From assembly GCA_023630585.1 (NCBI GenBank), contig CM042567.1:2560001-2624000 (forward strand): a stretch of 64,000 nt of DNA, in the 5' to 3' direction. The stretch's first letter is position 1; the number at the start of each line of letters is the position of its first letter. Positions 1 to 10,233 of this stretch are shown in pieces. A model generated the notes under the pieces. It was not told the origin of the DNA. It was given only the letters and a program-made list of their open reading frames with translations, and did not search any database. The position numbers and the translations under genes were made by a program. Source of the DNA: Cranoglanis bouderius (Eukaryota > Chordata > Actinopteri > Siluriformes > Cranoglanididae).

Positions 1-13
1 GGAATAAGAAGAA

Positions 14-100
14 TAAAACACTTTAGGTTGTGCTGTTATAGGAAAATCATCAACTCTGGGTTGGTGATAGTGATGCGGTGAGTCTCTGAACAAACTCAAA
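14..100 (-). repeat. Terminal fragment related to MITE family A
   Basis: This stretch (AAAACACTTTAGG... to the GTGATAGTGATGCGG motif) closely matches 45985-46040, which leads directly into a family A copy. Both contain GCTGTTATAGGAAAAT-like sequence followed by ATCAAC. I read it as the outer end of a minus-oriented element cut by the window edge or truncated. No transposase is present. The relation to family A rests on this one shared end. Confidence 0.4.
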
Positions 101-793
101 CAAACACACTGTTGATTAATTTCCTTGTTTATTACTCTCTTCCTCAAAGGGTTCTTCATGAAAAGTAGGTCCTACATAGAACTTTCAGTGTTACCTCAGA
201 GTGGAAAACTTAACTGTACCTAACTGTACACTTTCACTTGGTTCGTGTACTAATATTAAATAATAGTAATTAGTGGTCTTTTATTATTATTATTTATTTA
301 TTTTTATTTTTAGAACTGTCTCGCCACCAAGTCCCTGATCCAGATGACATCAAATGTTCATTTGAGATACGCCGAATGCCATATTTCGCAGTATGCATTT
401 AGTTCGCAGTTAAAATGTTTAGGATTTGATGTGGCTTGGATGTACCTTTAGCGCTCGCAAATGAGTAGCTAGATCACGGAAGACCAGCGATCGATCGATC
501 AAGCCGAGGGGACTTAGCATGAAATGCTGACCGGCCAGGCTGTCTTTATTAGCACGATTACTCCAATTACTCAAAAGTGAGTCGATGAACTTTCAGCATG
601 GCAACGATCCTTATTTATCAGATTTACTTACAGTAAAGTTGTGTGTAAATGTTCTCGTGGCCAAACTAAAACAAAACAACCTCTCACCAGATTTACACCA
701 GATTTTTTCTTCGTAATCTCATGTGTTTAACGCATGCTGATACACGCCAATCAGCTGTAAATTCCCAAACACATTCACAGCAAAGCTGATCTA
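101..793. other. No gene seen; AT-rich unique sequence
   Basis: Ordinary AT-rich sequence with short TTA/ATT runs near 285-310. I find no open frame, splice pair or repeat boundary that I could defend. A GATCGATCGATC run at 489-500 is a short chance palindrome. Confidence 0.5.
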
Positions 794-1342
794 CAGAACT
801 GTGCAAAAGCCTTAGACACATGCAAAGAAATGCTGTAGAGCAAAGATGCCTTCACAATAATGAAATTAAATGTTTCTACATTTAGAAAATACTATAAAGA
901 GCAGTAAACAGTAGTAAATGAAACAAAGTCAATATTTGGTGTGACAAAAAAATTAAAAATAAAAATAAAAATAGTAGTCTCCGGTATAATTAGTGCAGTT
1001 TTATAAGGAAATGAGCTGGTAAGTTTTATTGAGCATCTTGCAGAACCAGACACAGTTCTTCTGGACACTTTGACTTTCGCACTCGCTTCTTATTTTTGCA
1101 GCGAAACCCAGCAGCCTTCATTGTGTTTACTGTCTGAAAAGTGTCTCTTACGTAATACGCTGCTTTCTTTAACGACATACAAACATTTTTCTGTATCATT
1201 TCATTTTGTGCCAGAAAACTAATGTTTGGGAATCTAAAATGTTTTTTTTTTTTTAACTGACTTGATAATGTAGAAGTCCTAAAATAAAAAAATCTATAAC
1301 AAAGTTTGTACTAAAAAAAAAAAAAACTTTTGCACAGTACTG
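794..1342. mobile_element. Non-autonomous mariner-type element (MITE) with TA target duplication
   Basis: The left end reads CAGAACTGTGCAAAAG and the right end CTTTTGCACAGTACTG, an inverted pair with two mismatches over 16 bases. TA dinucleotides sit immediately outside both ends (792-793 and 1343-1344), as expected for Tc1/mariner superfamily integration. The interior of about 550 bp is AT-rich with no transposase frame, so it would depend on an autonomous partner. A poly(A) run abuts the right terminal repeat. The superfamily call comes from the TA duplication and terminus structure, not from a protein. Confidence 0.7.
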
Positions 1343-2030
1343 TACATTTAGCCACGCCCACAAAACTCCATAGAAGGCAAATCTCTCAGAGAGCTGAAAA
1401 CGATAAAATGGCGACTAAACAGTTGAAACCATGGCGCCATTACTTTTATCTTGATTGAACAGCTTATTTGTCTTCATTTGTGGATTTGTTTTGGATCACT
1501 ATCTTTCTGTGTAATTGAAATAAATGCGATTTTAAACTCGTATAATTTTTTTTAAAAAAAATCACAGGAACTCCGACGATTATGCGATTTGAAGTCGATG
1601 GATCGGGGTTCTCATTCAGGATCTCTCATAGGACGCAAACATTTTTCATACGGATTTTCTTCAATTCCACATTCCTTGAGTAAACGCTCCGGCGAACGAT
1701 TTTTTTTTTTTTCATATCCACTTTGAAAGATGAGGCCCACTAAACAACTGCACTGCTGGAAACGACGGTTCCTCAGAAGTTCTTCAGATGTTCTCCTGAA
1801 GATGTTAGCGTTCTAAAGGGCTTCCATGTGGAACCTTTCGTGAAAGGGGAAAAAAAAAAAAAAAAAACACCTTCGCACGGTTCTACCGAGAATCTTTAAG
1901 TAACTCGTTAAAGAATTGTTCAAGATGCTGGAGTATTATCAGGATTTGCTGAAACAGTTCATGGAAAATAAGCTTGCGAAATAAACCTCGATTCCTGTAT
2001 TCGAATTTCAAATCTAATATAGAGTACAGC
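1343..2030. other. No gene seen
   Basis: AT-rich sequence with poly(A)/poly(T) tracts near 1228-1242, 1547-1562, 1699-1711 and 1850-1866. No coding potential or recognised repeat. Confidence 0.45.
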
Positions 2031-2052
2031 ACGCACACACACACACACACAC

Positions 2053-2088
<36 letters not shown>
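2031..2088. repeat. (CA)n microsatellite
   Basis: About 29 AC units with two G-for-A interruptions. It creates a spurious Val-Cys open frame on the minus strand. Confidence 0.97.
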
Positions 2089-2091
<3 letters not shown>

Positions 2092-2238
2092 TACTAGCCA
2101 TATATTTGTGATACCAGCTGAGCAGCTCTACAGGAGAAAGTGTTTAATTTCCTGCCGTTGCTCTCTATCTCTCCGTCTTCCTGCCTCACCTGTGTCTCAT
2201 CTTCTTTCTTGCTTTGATCGATGACCACTTTTATGTTA

Positions 2239-2240
<2 letters not shown>

Positions 2241-2276
<36 letters not shown>
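2241..2276. repeat. (AT)n microsatellite
   Basis: About 18 pure alternating AT units, followed by AT-rich sequence. Confidence 0.95.
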
Positions 2277-2281
<5 letters not shown>

Positions 2282-3035
2282 TTTCTTTGTTTCCTTCCAA
2301 AAATGTCTCATGTATGGTCTTTTGTAGATGAATATCAACAAACCCTTTTTTTTTTTTTTTTTTTTTGCAGTGCTCAAATGTGCACAAATCACAAATCTCG
2401 AAAAAAGTATTAAGAGCACAGAACTTGCCTTGAATAGGCTGCGCGGATTAGCGACATGCTCGCGTGGTACGAAAAAAAAAAAAAAAAAAAAGACAAATCA
2501 CTCCGAGGCATTCCTCAACACATTCCCCTCTTAGCCTATAGCGTTTCTAAACATTTTTCACCTTTTCATTTTTAGCCTTGTCCTTTAGCCTAAGGTATTT
2601 TCTTCATAACTGCAATAATTACCTCGAGCAATTATAATCCCAGCGCCTTGGAGATAAAGGTAAAGTTTATAGAGAAAAAAAATTGCGCCCGGGCCCCGGT
2701 GCCGCAATCGTAGCATTAAAACGTGGGCTTTCTTCTCGGTGACATTAAAATGGAGGGATTTTGTTTATCCGTGCCTTTGTTTATTTAACATTTCGCTCAG
2801 CGGGGGGAGTTTTCAGATAGCTTGTTTTCAAGACGGTCCCTGCAGACAGCGAGCAAACACTCCACAGTTTCATCAAACAGAACAATGCTCAACTTTTCCC
2901 CTCCTCAGCGCCACGCAGCCAAATGCGCCAAAGCAGCGGCGCAGCTGAGGATGATTGAAAACGATTGTCATAATTTTTTCAAGTCTGGAACAATACGAAG
3001 GCGAGGATCTTCTCTCTCACTCTACATTTCTCTCT

Positions 3036-3067
<32 letters not shown>

Positions 3068-3660
3068 CTGAATCACATGAATGTGCCTCTTCTTGAGGAA
3101 AAAATAGTGTAAAAACAGAGATGCAGAGGGATGAAAACATTTCATTTACCTTTTTTTTTTTGTTGTTGTTGTTGTTTTTTTGTTGTTGTTTTTTTTTTTT
3201 TTTTTTTTTTGCGACTGGTGTGCGGCTAATGAATGCAGCGGTGCATGAGGAAAAGGAGATGCGATCTCTTTACAGATCGAATCAGCGCATGGTTTTGAAG
3301 GGAGATGAAAAAACGTTATTGTAGGCAGATGAGAAAGGAAGAAGCCTCGGGGATTTCAAATGCAACGCAGCGCTATTTACCGAACCACAACATCACACCA
3401 CAGCACACGTTCTGGAAATTTCCGCGCCTGCGTCCACGCGTTAGTGGCGTGCAAATGAAGTCGTGCGATGCCGACGTGCCGCTCGAGTTGAGAATCGGTT
3501 TTATATCACTTTCTATAAATCCTATATGAATCGGGAATGTCGTTATAACAGGTCATAAAGCATAGGTAGGATGTACGATATGCTGTAATACGTGATCCTT
3601 GAATCCAGGAGTCCTTGCTCATGGGTTACATAACACGTTCTTGTATCTGTGAACACTGTA
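2277..3660. other. No gene seen; homopolymer and short tandem tracts
   Basis: Contains poly(T) at 2346-2366, poly(A) at 2472-2491, a CT/CTAT tract at 3013-3069, and a T-rich TTG tract at 3151-3210. The remainder is unique sequence without defensible exons. The homopolymer-containing open frames here are low-complexity artefacts. Confidence 0.5.
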
Positions 3661-3945
3661 GGCGCTAATGCTGGATTCTGGATTCGATTGGTCAGAAGGT
3701 GTTGATTAATTTTCTATAAGAGCAGTAAATCACAGGTTTCTATTAACGCGCTTGTCCTAATATGTTATCGATTCTATAGTAGCAGCTCATTCGCAGGGAC
3801 TTGTACGGCAAGTACAGTGGAAATGGAAAGGAAAATGTGTGACGTTTTCTGTAAGGAGATGTTTATTTAACATTTCTGGAAGGAGTCTCCAGTGTCAGAA
3901 GGTCTTTCGGCCATGTAGGAAAGATAAAATGAAGTTCAACATGAT
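3661..3945 (+). mobile_element. MITE family A, copy 1 (plus)
   Basis: Starts with the family's left-end motif (GGATTCTGGATTC, then TTGGTCAGAAGGTGTTGATTA) and carries the 21-base family core at 3878-3898 after GGAGATGTTTATTTAACAT. No coding capacity. It lies head to head with a minus copy that starts about 40 bp downstream, so the pair could form a large foldback. Family membership is supported by eight other copies of the core in this window. Confidence 0.75.
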
Positions 3946-3984
3946 TTTTTTTTTAATTTATTCATTAAGCAATGACATATCATA

Positions 3985-4855
3985 TTTTTATCCATTTATA
4001 CTTATACATTTTAATGCTATGGAACTTCTGTGAAACAAGTTAGTTCCTGTTCTTGCTTTAGTACTATAGGAGGGTGGTTCCCTCACCAACCTCCTTTTAC
4101 TCTCTTTAGAAGAGGGGTCATGCCATGAGAAATCAAATTTTCCTTGATCTTTTGACATGTAAGAGGTGATTGTAACATTAAAACGTCCTCCAAGCTCCAA
4201 AAACGGCTTGGATTTGTGATGTCACACCGGCAAACCCGTTTGCATATGACGGCCCCCTACAGCAAGACGGCGAAACCTACTTTTACATCATGGCGCCGTT
4301 GGCCCCGCCCACTGGTGCTCAGTCACTGAAAACAGTTCTGCACATATTATGGCAGGGGGCGCTGATAATCAATTCATAGGCAAAGATGGACGTTAGCCAA
4401 TCATAGCAGTTACATTGAACTCTTAAAGGTAAAGGACACAAAAAAACGATCGTTTCAGTCAGAGGGTCAGAGACAGGGTGGAAAAAGGTCATAAATTACA
4501 AAATTTGTGCCAAAAAAAAAAAAAAAAACTTAACTAATATTTTAATTACACCTCAGGGAAGATAATAAAATAAAAAATTAAAAACATGTCATCACCCCTT
4601 TAATAAGACCGAGAAATCGCAAAAAGCGTAAAATCCTCTGTCCCGAAGATGACGGAAAAGTTACAGCTTTACAGCTCTGACTGTCACAAAGCGCTGACAC
4701 TGGAGACTCCTTCCATAAATGTTCGCCATATCACCGATTACACGTTTTCTCACTTTATGTCGAGCATCTGCCGTACAAGTTCCTGTGAACGAGCTGTTAC
4801 TATAGAAACGATAATGTATTACACACCATAAATGCGTGCGTAATGTGTTATGAAT
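3985..4855 (-). mobile_element. MITE family A, copy 2 (minus), interrupted by another MITE
   Basis: Two family A segments, 3985-4112 and 4600-4855, are collinear with the intact minus copy at 42217-42722. The join falls between GAAG and TTAATAAG, exactly where the uninterrupted copy at 46190-46225 reads GAAGTTAATAAG. The core is at 4694-4714. The intervening 4113-4599 is a separate element, so this copy was already in place when the second transposon arrived. Confidence 0.7.
4113..4599. mobile_element. Nested non-autonomous DNA transposon inside family A copy 2
   Basis: Begins AGGGGTCATGCCATG and ends CATGTCATCACCCCT, imperfect terminal inverted repeats of about 15 bp. The 487-bp interior has no transposase frame. 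Flanking TTTAGAAG and TTAATAAG share six of eight bases, which could be a decayed 8-bp target duplication (hAT-like) or simply the host sequence. The superfamily is not certain. Insertion into a pre-existing family A copy gives a relative age order. Confidence 0.6.
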
Positions 4856-5028
4856 ACGGGATGCGTATGAAGTGTTAAGCCTGAGCGCTTTGTAACACAA
4901 ACCTGCAACAGTTAGAAAGGAGACATTCCTGGCAAGTAGTAACCAGGTCACTGTCGGAGAGACGAGCCTGTTTATTTCAGGGTCAAGTGGGCTGAGCATC
5001 TCTGTCAGCTCAAAGCCAGATAAATACG

Positions 5029-5049
5029 TGGAGAGAGAGAGAGATAGAA

Positions 5050-5086
<37 letters not shown>

Positions 5087-5111
5087 CAGAGAGAGTTAGA
5101 GAGAGAGAGAG
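5029..5111. repeat. (GA)n microsatellite
   Basis: Imperfect GAGA-rich tract with A and T interruptions. A TTTC tract (5171-5197) and poly(T) (5419-5447) follow within 350 bp. Confidence 0.9.
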
Positions 5112-5415
5112 GTATGATGCTGAAGAACACTATTTCGTTAAATTCCACAGGCTCCTGGATGCTTGTCCGTCTTTCTTTCTTTCTTTCTTTCTTTCTTTTC
5201 CCATTCTCTCAGGTGAAGGCTTGATTAATATTTTCTGCTCTTCCGTTACCATGGCGATGAGGACAGTGCATATGATACTTAATTGAATCTTTCCTGTGCC
5301 TTTGTGACCGTCCCTTGTGTCCGGACAATGAAAGGCTTCTGCTGACGACTCAAGGCGAGGCGAGGCGGCTCTACCCCCCTCTACAACCACCCCTCCCCCA
5401 CCCCCGTCCCCCAAA

Positions 5416-5447
<32 letters not shown>

Positions 5448-5450
<3 letters not shown>

Positions 5451-6580
5451 ATCTCACTCTCTATTTCCTGCAAGGCTTTCTTTCATTTTTTTAGGGGCTT
5501 TTATGCAGTTACTCTTTTTCCTTCTCTTTGAGTGCTATCTGCCACTGTTGTATGACAAGTAGCATCTCCTGAAAATGCACTTCCTTTTTTTTTTCGTTGT
5601 TTTCTTTTGTTCTTTTGTGTCTATCCTGTCTGTCGTTTTTTTTTTTTTTTTCTTCTGATTATGAGCTTCCATCAATGCTACACTAGTCTCTTCCTTTACA
5701 TTTATTTCAGCTCTTCGTTTGCCACATTCGTTTCTGTGTATCATCCGGAAATGAAGGATTCTGCTCTGGTTAATGCTGTACAGCACGCTCATTTTAACTC
5801 TACCTCGTTTCAACCCCCCACTCCCCACCCCCCCACCCCCACCCCCTACGTTTACCACAATGCATTTCCATACTCAAATCAGTCTCAGGCACAGTCGTTA
5901 AATTGATTTCAAATGACTCTGATGATTCAAGTGGTGAAACAAAAAAGTCACGGCGTGGGCCAGGCACCGATATACAATGCGCAGCGCTGCCACGGACCGC
6001 CCTCGCCGAGCAGGTGCTCTCATTAATGCCCTGCAAATTGGGGTTCTCTGAGAACGAGGCACAAGTGGGAGTCTGGCACCCTACTCCACTCACCGCCCCA
6101 CATACACACGCGTATACACACGTGCCGACCCGTGCTTTGTTCACGCCATCCTAATTCATGATAAGTGGGAGGCACGGGTTGAGGGAGTAGGGGAAAAAAA
6201 CATGGATACTCATGTCCTCATGAAGAGAGAGAGAATTTGAAAGAGAAAGAAAAATAGAGTTAGTATAGTTCAGTTCCCACATCTATGTTACATTCATGAC
6301 TAACACAGAGCTTTACTCTTTAAACACTTTGTAAATCGGACACAACACAGTACAGTTACTAATACAAATCAACGACTACCCAAACCCTGATCGAGGTCCC
6401 TGTGTTTTTTCTCATCGCGTGTCCTGTAGGAGGAGGAGTTTCTCTTCAGGAAGTCTGGAGAAGACTAGTGGTGGGCATGATTGGTAAAACGCTAGTCCGT
6501 ATTTGTGAACTGATTTTCTTTCACGCAAAACTTGGGGCAAAAATGGAATTTACAGCTGAACACAAGAGACGGATTTTGTT
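5448..6580. other. No gene seen; C-rich tract at 5815-5849
   Basis: Mostly unique sequence. The C-rich run at 5815-5849 (repeated CCCCAC/CCCCC blocks) has four or more G-runs on the minus strand. Short open frames on both strands here overlap each other and show no recognisable domain. Confidence 0.45.
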
Positions 6581-6589
6581 TTAGCCCTA

Positions 6590-6991
6590 TGGGTAAGAAA
6601 CCTAAACAAAGCCACAGGGTGCCAGTACTTTAAATAAGAGAGAGAGAGAGAGAAGGTAGTGTGAAAACAACCTATAAACAAAAATACAAGAAGTCTCTCA
6701 GTTTCTGTGACTGAATCTCAAAATAATATTCAATTAAACAAATAATGCGCTACGTACATTATGTAATACCCTATGTAGTGAGCACATATAGTGAATAAGA
6801 AGCCATTTGGGGCATTTGCAATTAATCATGAGACACAGCGTTTGTTTTAATGGCAGCAAATAACCAAAAACAAAGCCAAGGGGTACCAATACTTTTGATT
6901 TTTTGTGAAAACCGAGACTGAGAAACTGTTGTATGTAGACATGTGTCACAAGGTGCCGACCAAAATACAACAAAAAGTCTCAGATGGTCTT
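6590..6991. repeat. Dispersed repeat family F (two tandem segments)
   Basis: Two related segments each contain an AAACAAAGCCAAGGGGTACC-like block (near 6603-6630 and 6868-6895) ending in CCAGTACTTT/CCAATACTTTT. Between them lies GTAGTGAGCACATATAGTGA-type sequence (about 6775-6812). The same blocks recur in reverse at 56290-56410 next to the 34-bp array. It looks like a decayed mobile element of unknown superfamily, broken by the LTR insertion that follows. Confidence 0.5.
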
Positions 6992-7236
6992 TGTAACAAT
7001 TTAAAGGTCGGGCAAGGAGGAGGCGGGAACCGGCTGAACATAAACGTAAAGTTTAATAGTAAATGAAACTGAAACCAAACATAAAACACACAAACTGAAC
7101 ACAAAATGCACGTGCGTCTCTCTCTCTCTCTCTCCGGCGCTTCCAGCCTCTCCTTTATCTCTCTCTCCCACTGATTAGACAGATCAGTGCCAGGTGTGCA
7201 TCCTCACCGCCTGGCCACGCCCTCCTCCTCGCCACA
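6992..7236 (-). mobile_element. Solo LTR with 5-bp target-site duplication
   Basis: A 245-bp block starting TGTAACA and ending GCCACA, i.e. the TG...CA termini of long terminal repeats. It is flanked on both sides by GTCTT (6987-6991 and 7237-7241), a perfect 5-bp duplication. On the minus strand it reads TGTGGCGAGGAGG... and contains ATTAAA as a possible polyadenylation signal, suggesting minus orientation. No internal retroelement sequence lies next to it, so it is a recombination remnant. The GGAGGAGGGCGTGGCC composition resembles fish Ty3/Gypsy LTRs, which is recognition, not proof. Confidence 0.72.
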
Positions 7237-7244
7237 GTCTTCCA

Positions 7245-7330
7245 TTGGATGTACAGTATAGTACACTACATATATTGTGTATTACCCCATGTAGTGAGCG
7301 TATATAGTGAAGAGGAAGCCATTTGGGGTT
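7245..7330 (+). repeat. Family F copy: GTAGTGAGC/TATATAGTGAA block
   Basis: Contains CCCATGTAGTGAGCGTATAT followed by AGTGAAGAGGAAGCCATTTGGGG, the dispersed form of the 34-bp unit tandemly amplified (in reverse) at 55290-56220. Confidence 0.55.
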
Positions 7331-7743
7331 CCAGTAGAGTTTATTTTAATCTGTCCCTCCAGGATTTCGTGATTTTGCAATCGCAGGAATTAATGCAAAA
7401 TCAAGGAAACTCCGCAACATTCAGAATTTTTCAAAATTAGACTTTACAATACAGATTTTCCACAGATTCGGGCCAAGTCGTGTCATGGGACGTTATCACA
7501 ACACGCATTCAGCCAAAGTCCTCTTCGATTCACGTGCGTCGAATATGAGTACAGAAAAAAGGTCTCATTTACCAACAAACATCACTGAGAAAGGCCGATT
7601 TCGGCAATTCAAGTAGTTTTTTTTTTTTATTTTTTTTAATTTTTTTTCTCTCAGATGTGTGTACCATTTGTTAGAAGATGTTAAAATCCAGTAGTCATTC
7701 ATTTTCTTTACAATTTCAGACATATAGAACACTATAGTATATA
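7331..7743 (+). pseudogene. Possible hAT-like transposase 5' remnant
   Basis: From ATG at 7545 the frame reads MSTEKRSHLPTNITEKGRFR then QFK before stopping at poly(T) (7617 onward). This resembles the start of a hAT/CGGBP-like protein that I have seen near fish transposons, preceded by CTCCAGGATTTCG-type sequence, but the match is from memory and only 23 residues long. The rest of the stretch is AT-rich. It could equally be non-coding. Confidence 0.22.
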
Positions 7744-8354
7744 CAGTGTCCTCCACTGATATTGGCACCTTTGGTAAATATGAGCAAAGAAGGCTGTGAA
7801 AAATTATCTTTATTGTTTAAGCTTTTGATCTTTTGTTCAAAAAATTCACAAAAATACTCTGCTCTCATAAATAACATAGAATATAGACACACGTCCAATT
7901 CCAGGTTGATTCATAACATTTCCAGTCGACTGGAACTTCTTAATTATTGCCCCGATGGTGGAAATGGGCATTTTCAATGCTTGTGCTATTTTCTTATAGC
8001 CACTTCCCATTTTGTGAAGCTCAACAACCTTTTGCCGCACATCACAGCTTTATTCCTTGGTCTTACCCATTGTTATGAATGACTAAGGGATTTTGGCCTA
8101 TATGTTACCTCATATTTATACCCCTGTGAAACAGGAAGTCATGGTTGACCAATTTCCTGTTCCTAGTCACCCAGGTGTAATAAAAAATATATAAAATATC
8201 AGTGGGAATATACTTCAAATATATTTTTCTCATATGAATTCACAGGGGTGCAAATAATTGTTGCACGCCTATATTTAACAATCAATAAAGACAATTTTTC
8301 ACAGCCTTCTTTGCTCATATTTACCAAGGGTGCCAATATTAGTGGAGGGCGCTG
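7744..8354 (-). mobile_element. Tc1-like element, internally deleted, with TA target duplication
   Basis: Terminal inverted repeats of about 60 bp: the left begins CAGTGTCCTCCACTGATATT and the right is its near-complement ending AATATTAGTGGAGGGCGCTG. TA flanks both sides (7742-7743, 8355-8356). At 611 bp it is well below the 1.2-1.6 kb of an autonomous Tc1 element. The minus strand retains only the N-terminal DNA-binding region of a transposase, and the DDE catalytic domain is gone. It inserted into a family F copy (ACTATAGTA on the left; GATTACATAATCCCC... on the right). Confidence 0.85.
7846..8070 (-). pseudogene. Tc1 transposase N-terminal fragment (HTH region)
   Basis: The minus-strand frame opens with MGKTKE at 8070, hits a stop (TAA at 8052-8050), then continues as SCDVRQKVVELHKMGSGYKK and IAQALKMPISTIGAIIKKF. 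This is the typical first helix-turn-helix (paired-like) domain of Tc1 transposases. The similarity ends after NQPGIGR, where the second DNA-binding motif should start. No catalytic residues remain, so it is dead. It lies inside the element at 7744-8354. Confidence 0.8.
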
Positions 8355-8356
8355 TA

Positions 8357-8410
8357 GATTACATAATCCCCTGTGTAATGAGCATATATAGTGAACAGGA
8401 ATCCATTAAG
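8357..8410 (+). repeat. Family F copy to the right of the Tc1 insertion
   Basis: CCCCTGTGTAATGAGCATAT followed by AGTGAACAGGAATCCATTAAGG, matching the copies at 6775-6812 and 7288-7327. With sequence left of 7744 it forms one copy split by the Tc1 element. Confidence 0.55.
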
Positions 8411-9221
8411 GATCCTGCTTCATTTCAAAATGGTGGATATTACATGGAGAAGACATCATTATTTATGGGTAAATATAAAAGAAGGTGTCAGAACATTAAA
8501 TCGTATAATAAAATCGCGATGTTTCCATCTGAAGACGCTACGAAATGAATATTATTGAAATCGTGCAATCGTGTGAGTGCTCTTTTTCAAACTCCGCCTC
8601 CACATTCTTCAGTCCCCTTTAATATGATGCGAGGAAAGTGTTTAACAAAACGCACCATAAGATTGCATCATGTTTTAGCAAGAATATAAACTTCATTAAA
8701 AGTACATTGCAATAGCTGTATTTTAATACTGAGCTGTCTTAGAGCTGTTATTACCACACCGGTGAGGTGGTACATATCAAATATTGAAATAGGCAAAAAA
8801 AAAAAAAAAAAGAAAACTCACTTCACATCAAACTTGACATATGCACTATAAAATAACCATTAGCAGTTAGCTAGAGTTTAAAGTGACGGTCTATCAATAA
8901 TGTCTGTGTGAAAATGGGACAGGTTTGTTGCTGCCTCTAAATCAAGGCTGAGTGTGTAGAGTCGAAAAGCTGGCAGGTGAAGGAAAAGCATTAATGCTGA
9001 TGGGAGCGGTGTGACACTTAAGGCTCGAGGGGAGACCTGGGCTCAGGGTGTGACCTATGCTAATACATACACACACACCCACACCCACACACACACAGCT
9101 CAACATTTCAACACCTCACCCCGGCCCTTCACACCTTGTAAATCTTACCTCGAGTTAGGTGCTGATTTTAGTGTAAAATGTGTGTCCTTTATTTTCTCTC
9201 AAGTGGTATTGAAATGCTAAT

Positions 9222-9225
<4 letters not shown>
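8411..9225. other. No gene seen
   Basis: AT-rich unique sequence with poly(A) at 8796-8813 and a short CACACACC tract at 9066-9098. No recognisable product in any frame. Confidence 0.45.

Positions 9226-9274
<49 letters not shown>
9226..9274. repeat. (AC)n microsatellite
   Basis: About 24 uninterrupted AC units. Confidence 0.97.
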
Positions 9275-9282
<8 letters not shown>

Positions 9283-9399
9283 TGCATTAATTCGAGTCAA
9301 CATTTTTCTTCCTTTTTTTTTCCTCTGGACGAGTCATTTAATTGAAGTTGAATCGAAGCACTAAATCGCATTTTGCATCAATCTGCTGAATTTTAATCA

Positions 9400-9530
9400 T
9401 CCGCGAATTGAATTCGCAGTCTATAAAAGTGGAGATTGATCGCTTTGCCATAAAACTTTCATAATTGCATAATCTTGTTAACTATAAAGATGTCAGGGAA
9501 ATTCAACAAAGAGGTATCGCAGTAATTTTA
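9400..9530. promoter_or_regulatory. Possible conserved non-coding block
   Basis: Repeat-free, homeobox-site-rich sequence (TTTTAATCATCCGCGAATTG, CATAATTGCATAATCTTG). No exon-like structure. This is only a judgement on composition and would need cross-species alignment. Confidence 0.2.
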
Positions 9531-9674
9531 GTCGTAATAAAGGAGGGGTTTTAGAAAGTTAAAGAGAAAAAAAAGTTGGAGCTCCTTTTCTTCTTCGGCG
9601 TGTTTAAATCTTCTTGGTATGAACTAAAGGATTAGCCTGTGTGTGTATGGCAATTAACTCCGTAGCAACCCCCA

Positions 9675-9725
9675 AACACCCTCCACCCCCCCCACCCCCC
9701 CCACCCCCCACACACACACACACAG
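9675..9725. repeat. C-rich tract followed by (CA)n
   Basis: Runs of C separated by single A or CA (CCACCCCCCCCACCCCCCCC type), then CACACACA. The minus strand has at least four runs of G, so a G-quadruplex (or an i-motif on the plus strand) is possible. Confidence 0.85.
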
Positions 9726-9774
9726 ATAGGAATTCGACATAAACAAGCAACGTCCCCCGCCCCTTCCACAGCCT

Positions 9775-9900
9775 CCACTTGGCCTCCGCCTCCTGGTCCT
9801 CATTGTCGCATTAGCATAAAATTAGCCTACACATGCATATGAATGGAGTCTATTCATGAATGAAGTGAATGTTGCCTGCCAGGATGGAGTGGGAGCGGAT
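9775..9900. promoter_or_regulatory. Possible conserved non-coding block with POU/homeobox-like sites
   Basis: Contains TTAGCATAAAATTAGCC, ACATGCATATGAAT and TATTCATGAATGAAG, a density of octamer- and TAAT-like sites typical of developmental enhancers. Free of recognised repeats. The call rests on motif texture only. Confidence 0.25.
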
Positions 9901-10185
9901 TGGCGCGGCACGTGCCTAACAAACAACGAACACATACCCCCCACACCCCCCCCCTCCCTTTGCCACCGTTAAAGTGCCGGCATCTGTCTGCCAGTCTGAG
10001 CGAGCACGTGCTGCTCCGGCTGGCGTAACAGGCTGGCGTCGTGGCAACAAGTGTCTTGTCCTGTATAGCCACGCTTGGCAACCCTGTAACTTGGCAGTCG
10101 GCCCTGACTGCGTGCTTATTTGTGTATTCAGATTAAAAGAGCTGATTGTACCAGAGGAGCGGGGAGGGTGGAATAAGCAGACAGT

Positions 10186-10190
<5 letters not shown>

Positions 10191-10228
<38 letters not shown>
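10191..10228. repeat. (GA)n microsatellite
   Basis: About 19 GA units ending in GGGGGG. It is preceded by GGGGAGGG and followed by a repeat-free stretch (10240-10335: TTTGCATGCCACC, TTCGGATATAAAACAGC, GGTTAATTAGAGC) that could be a conserved element. Confidence 0.93.
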
Positions 10229-10233
<5 letters not shown>

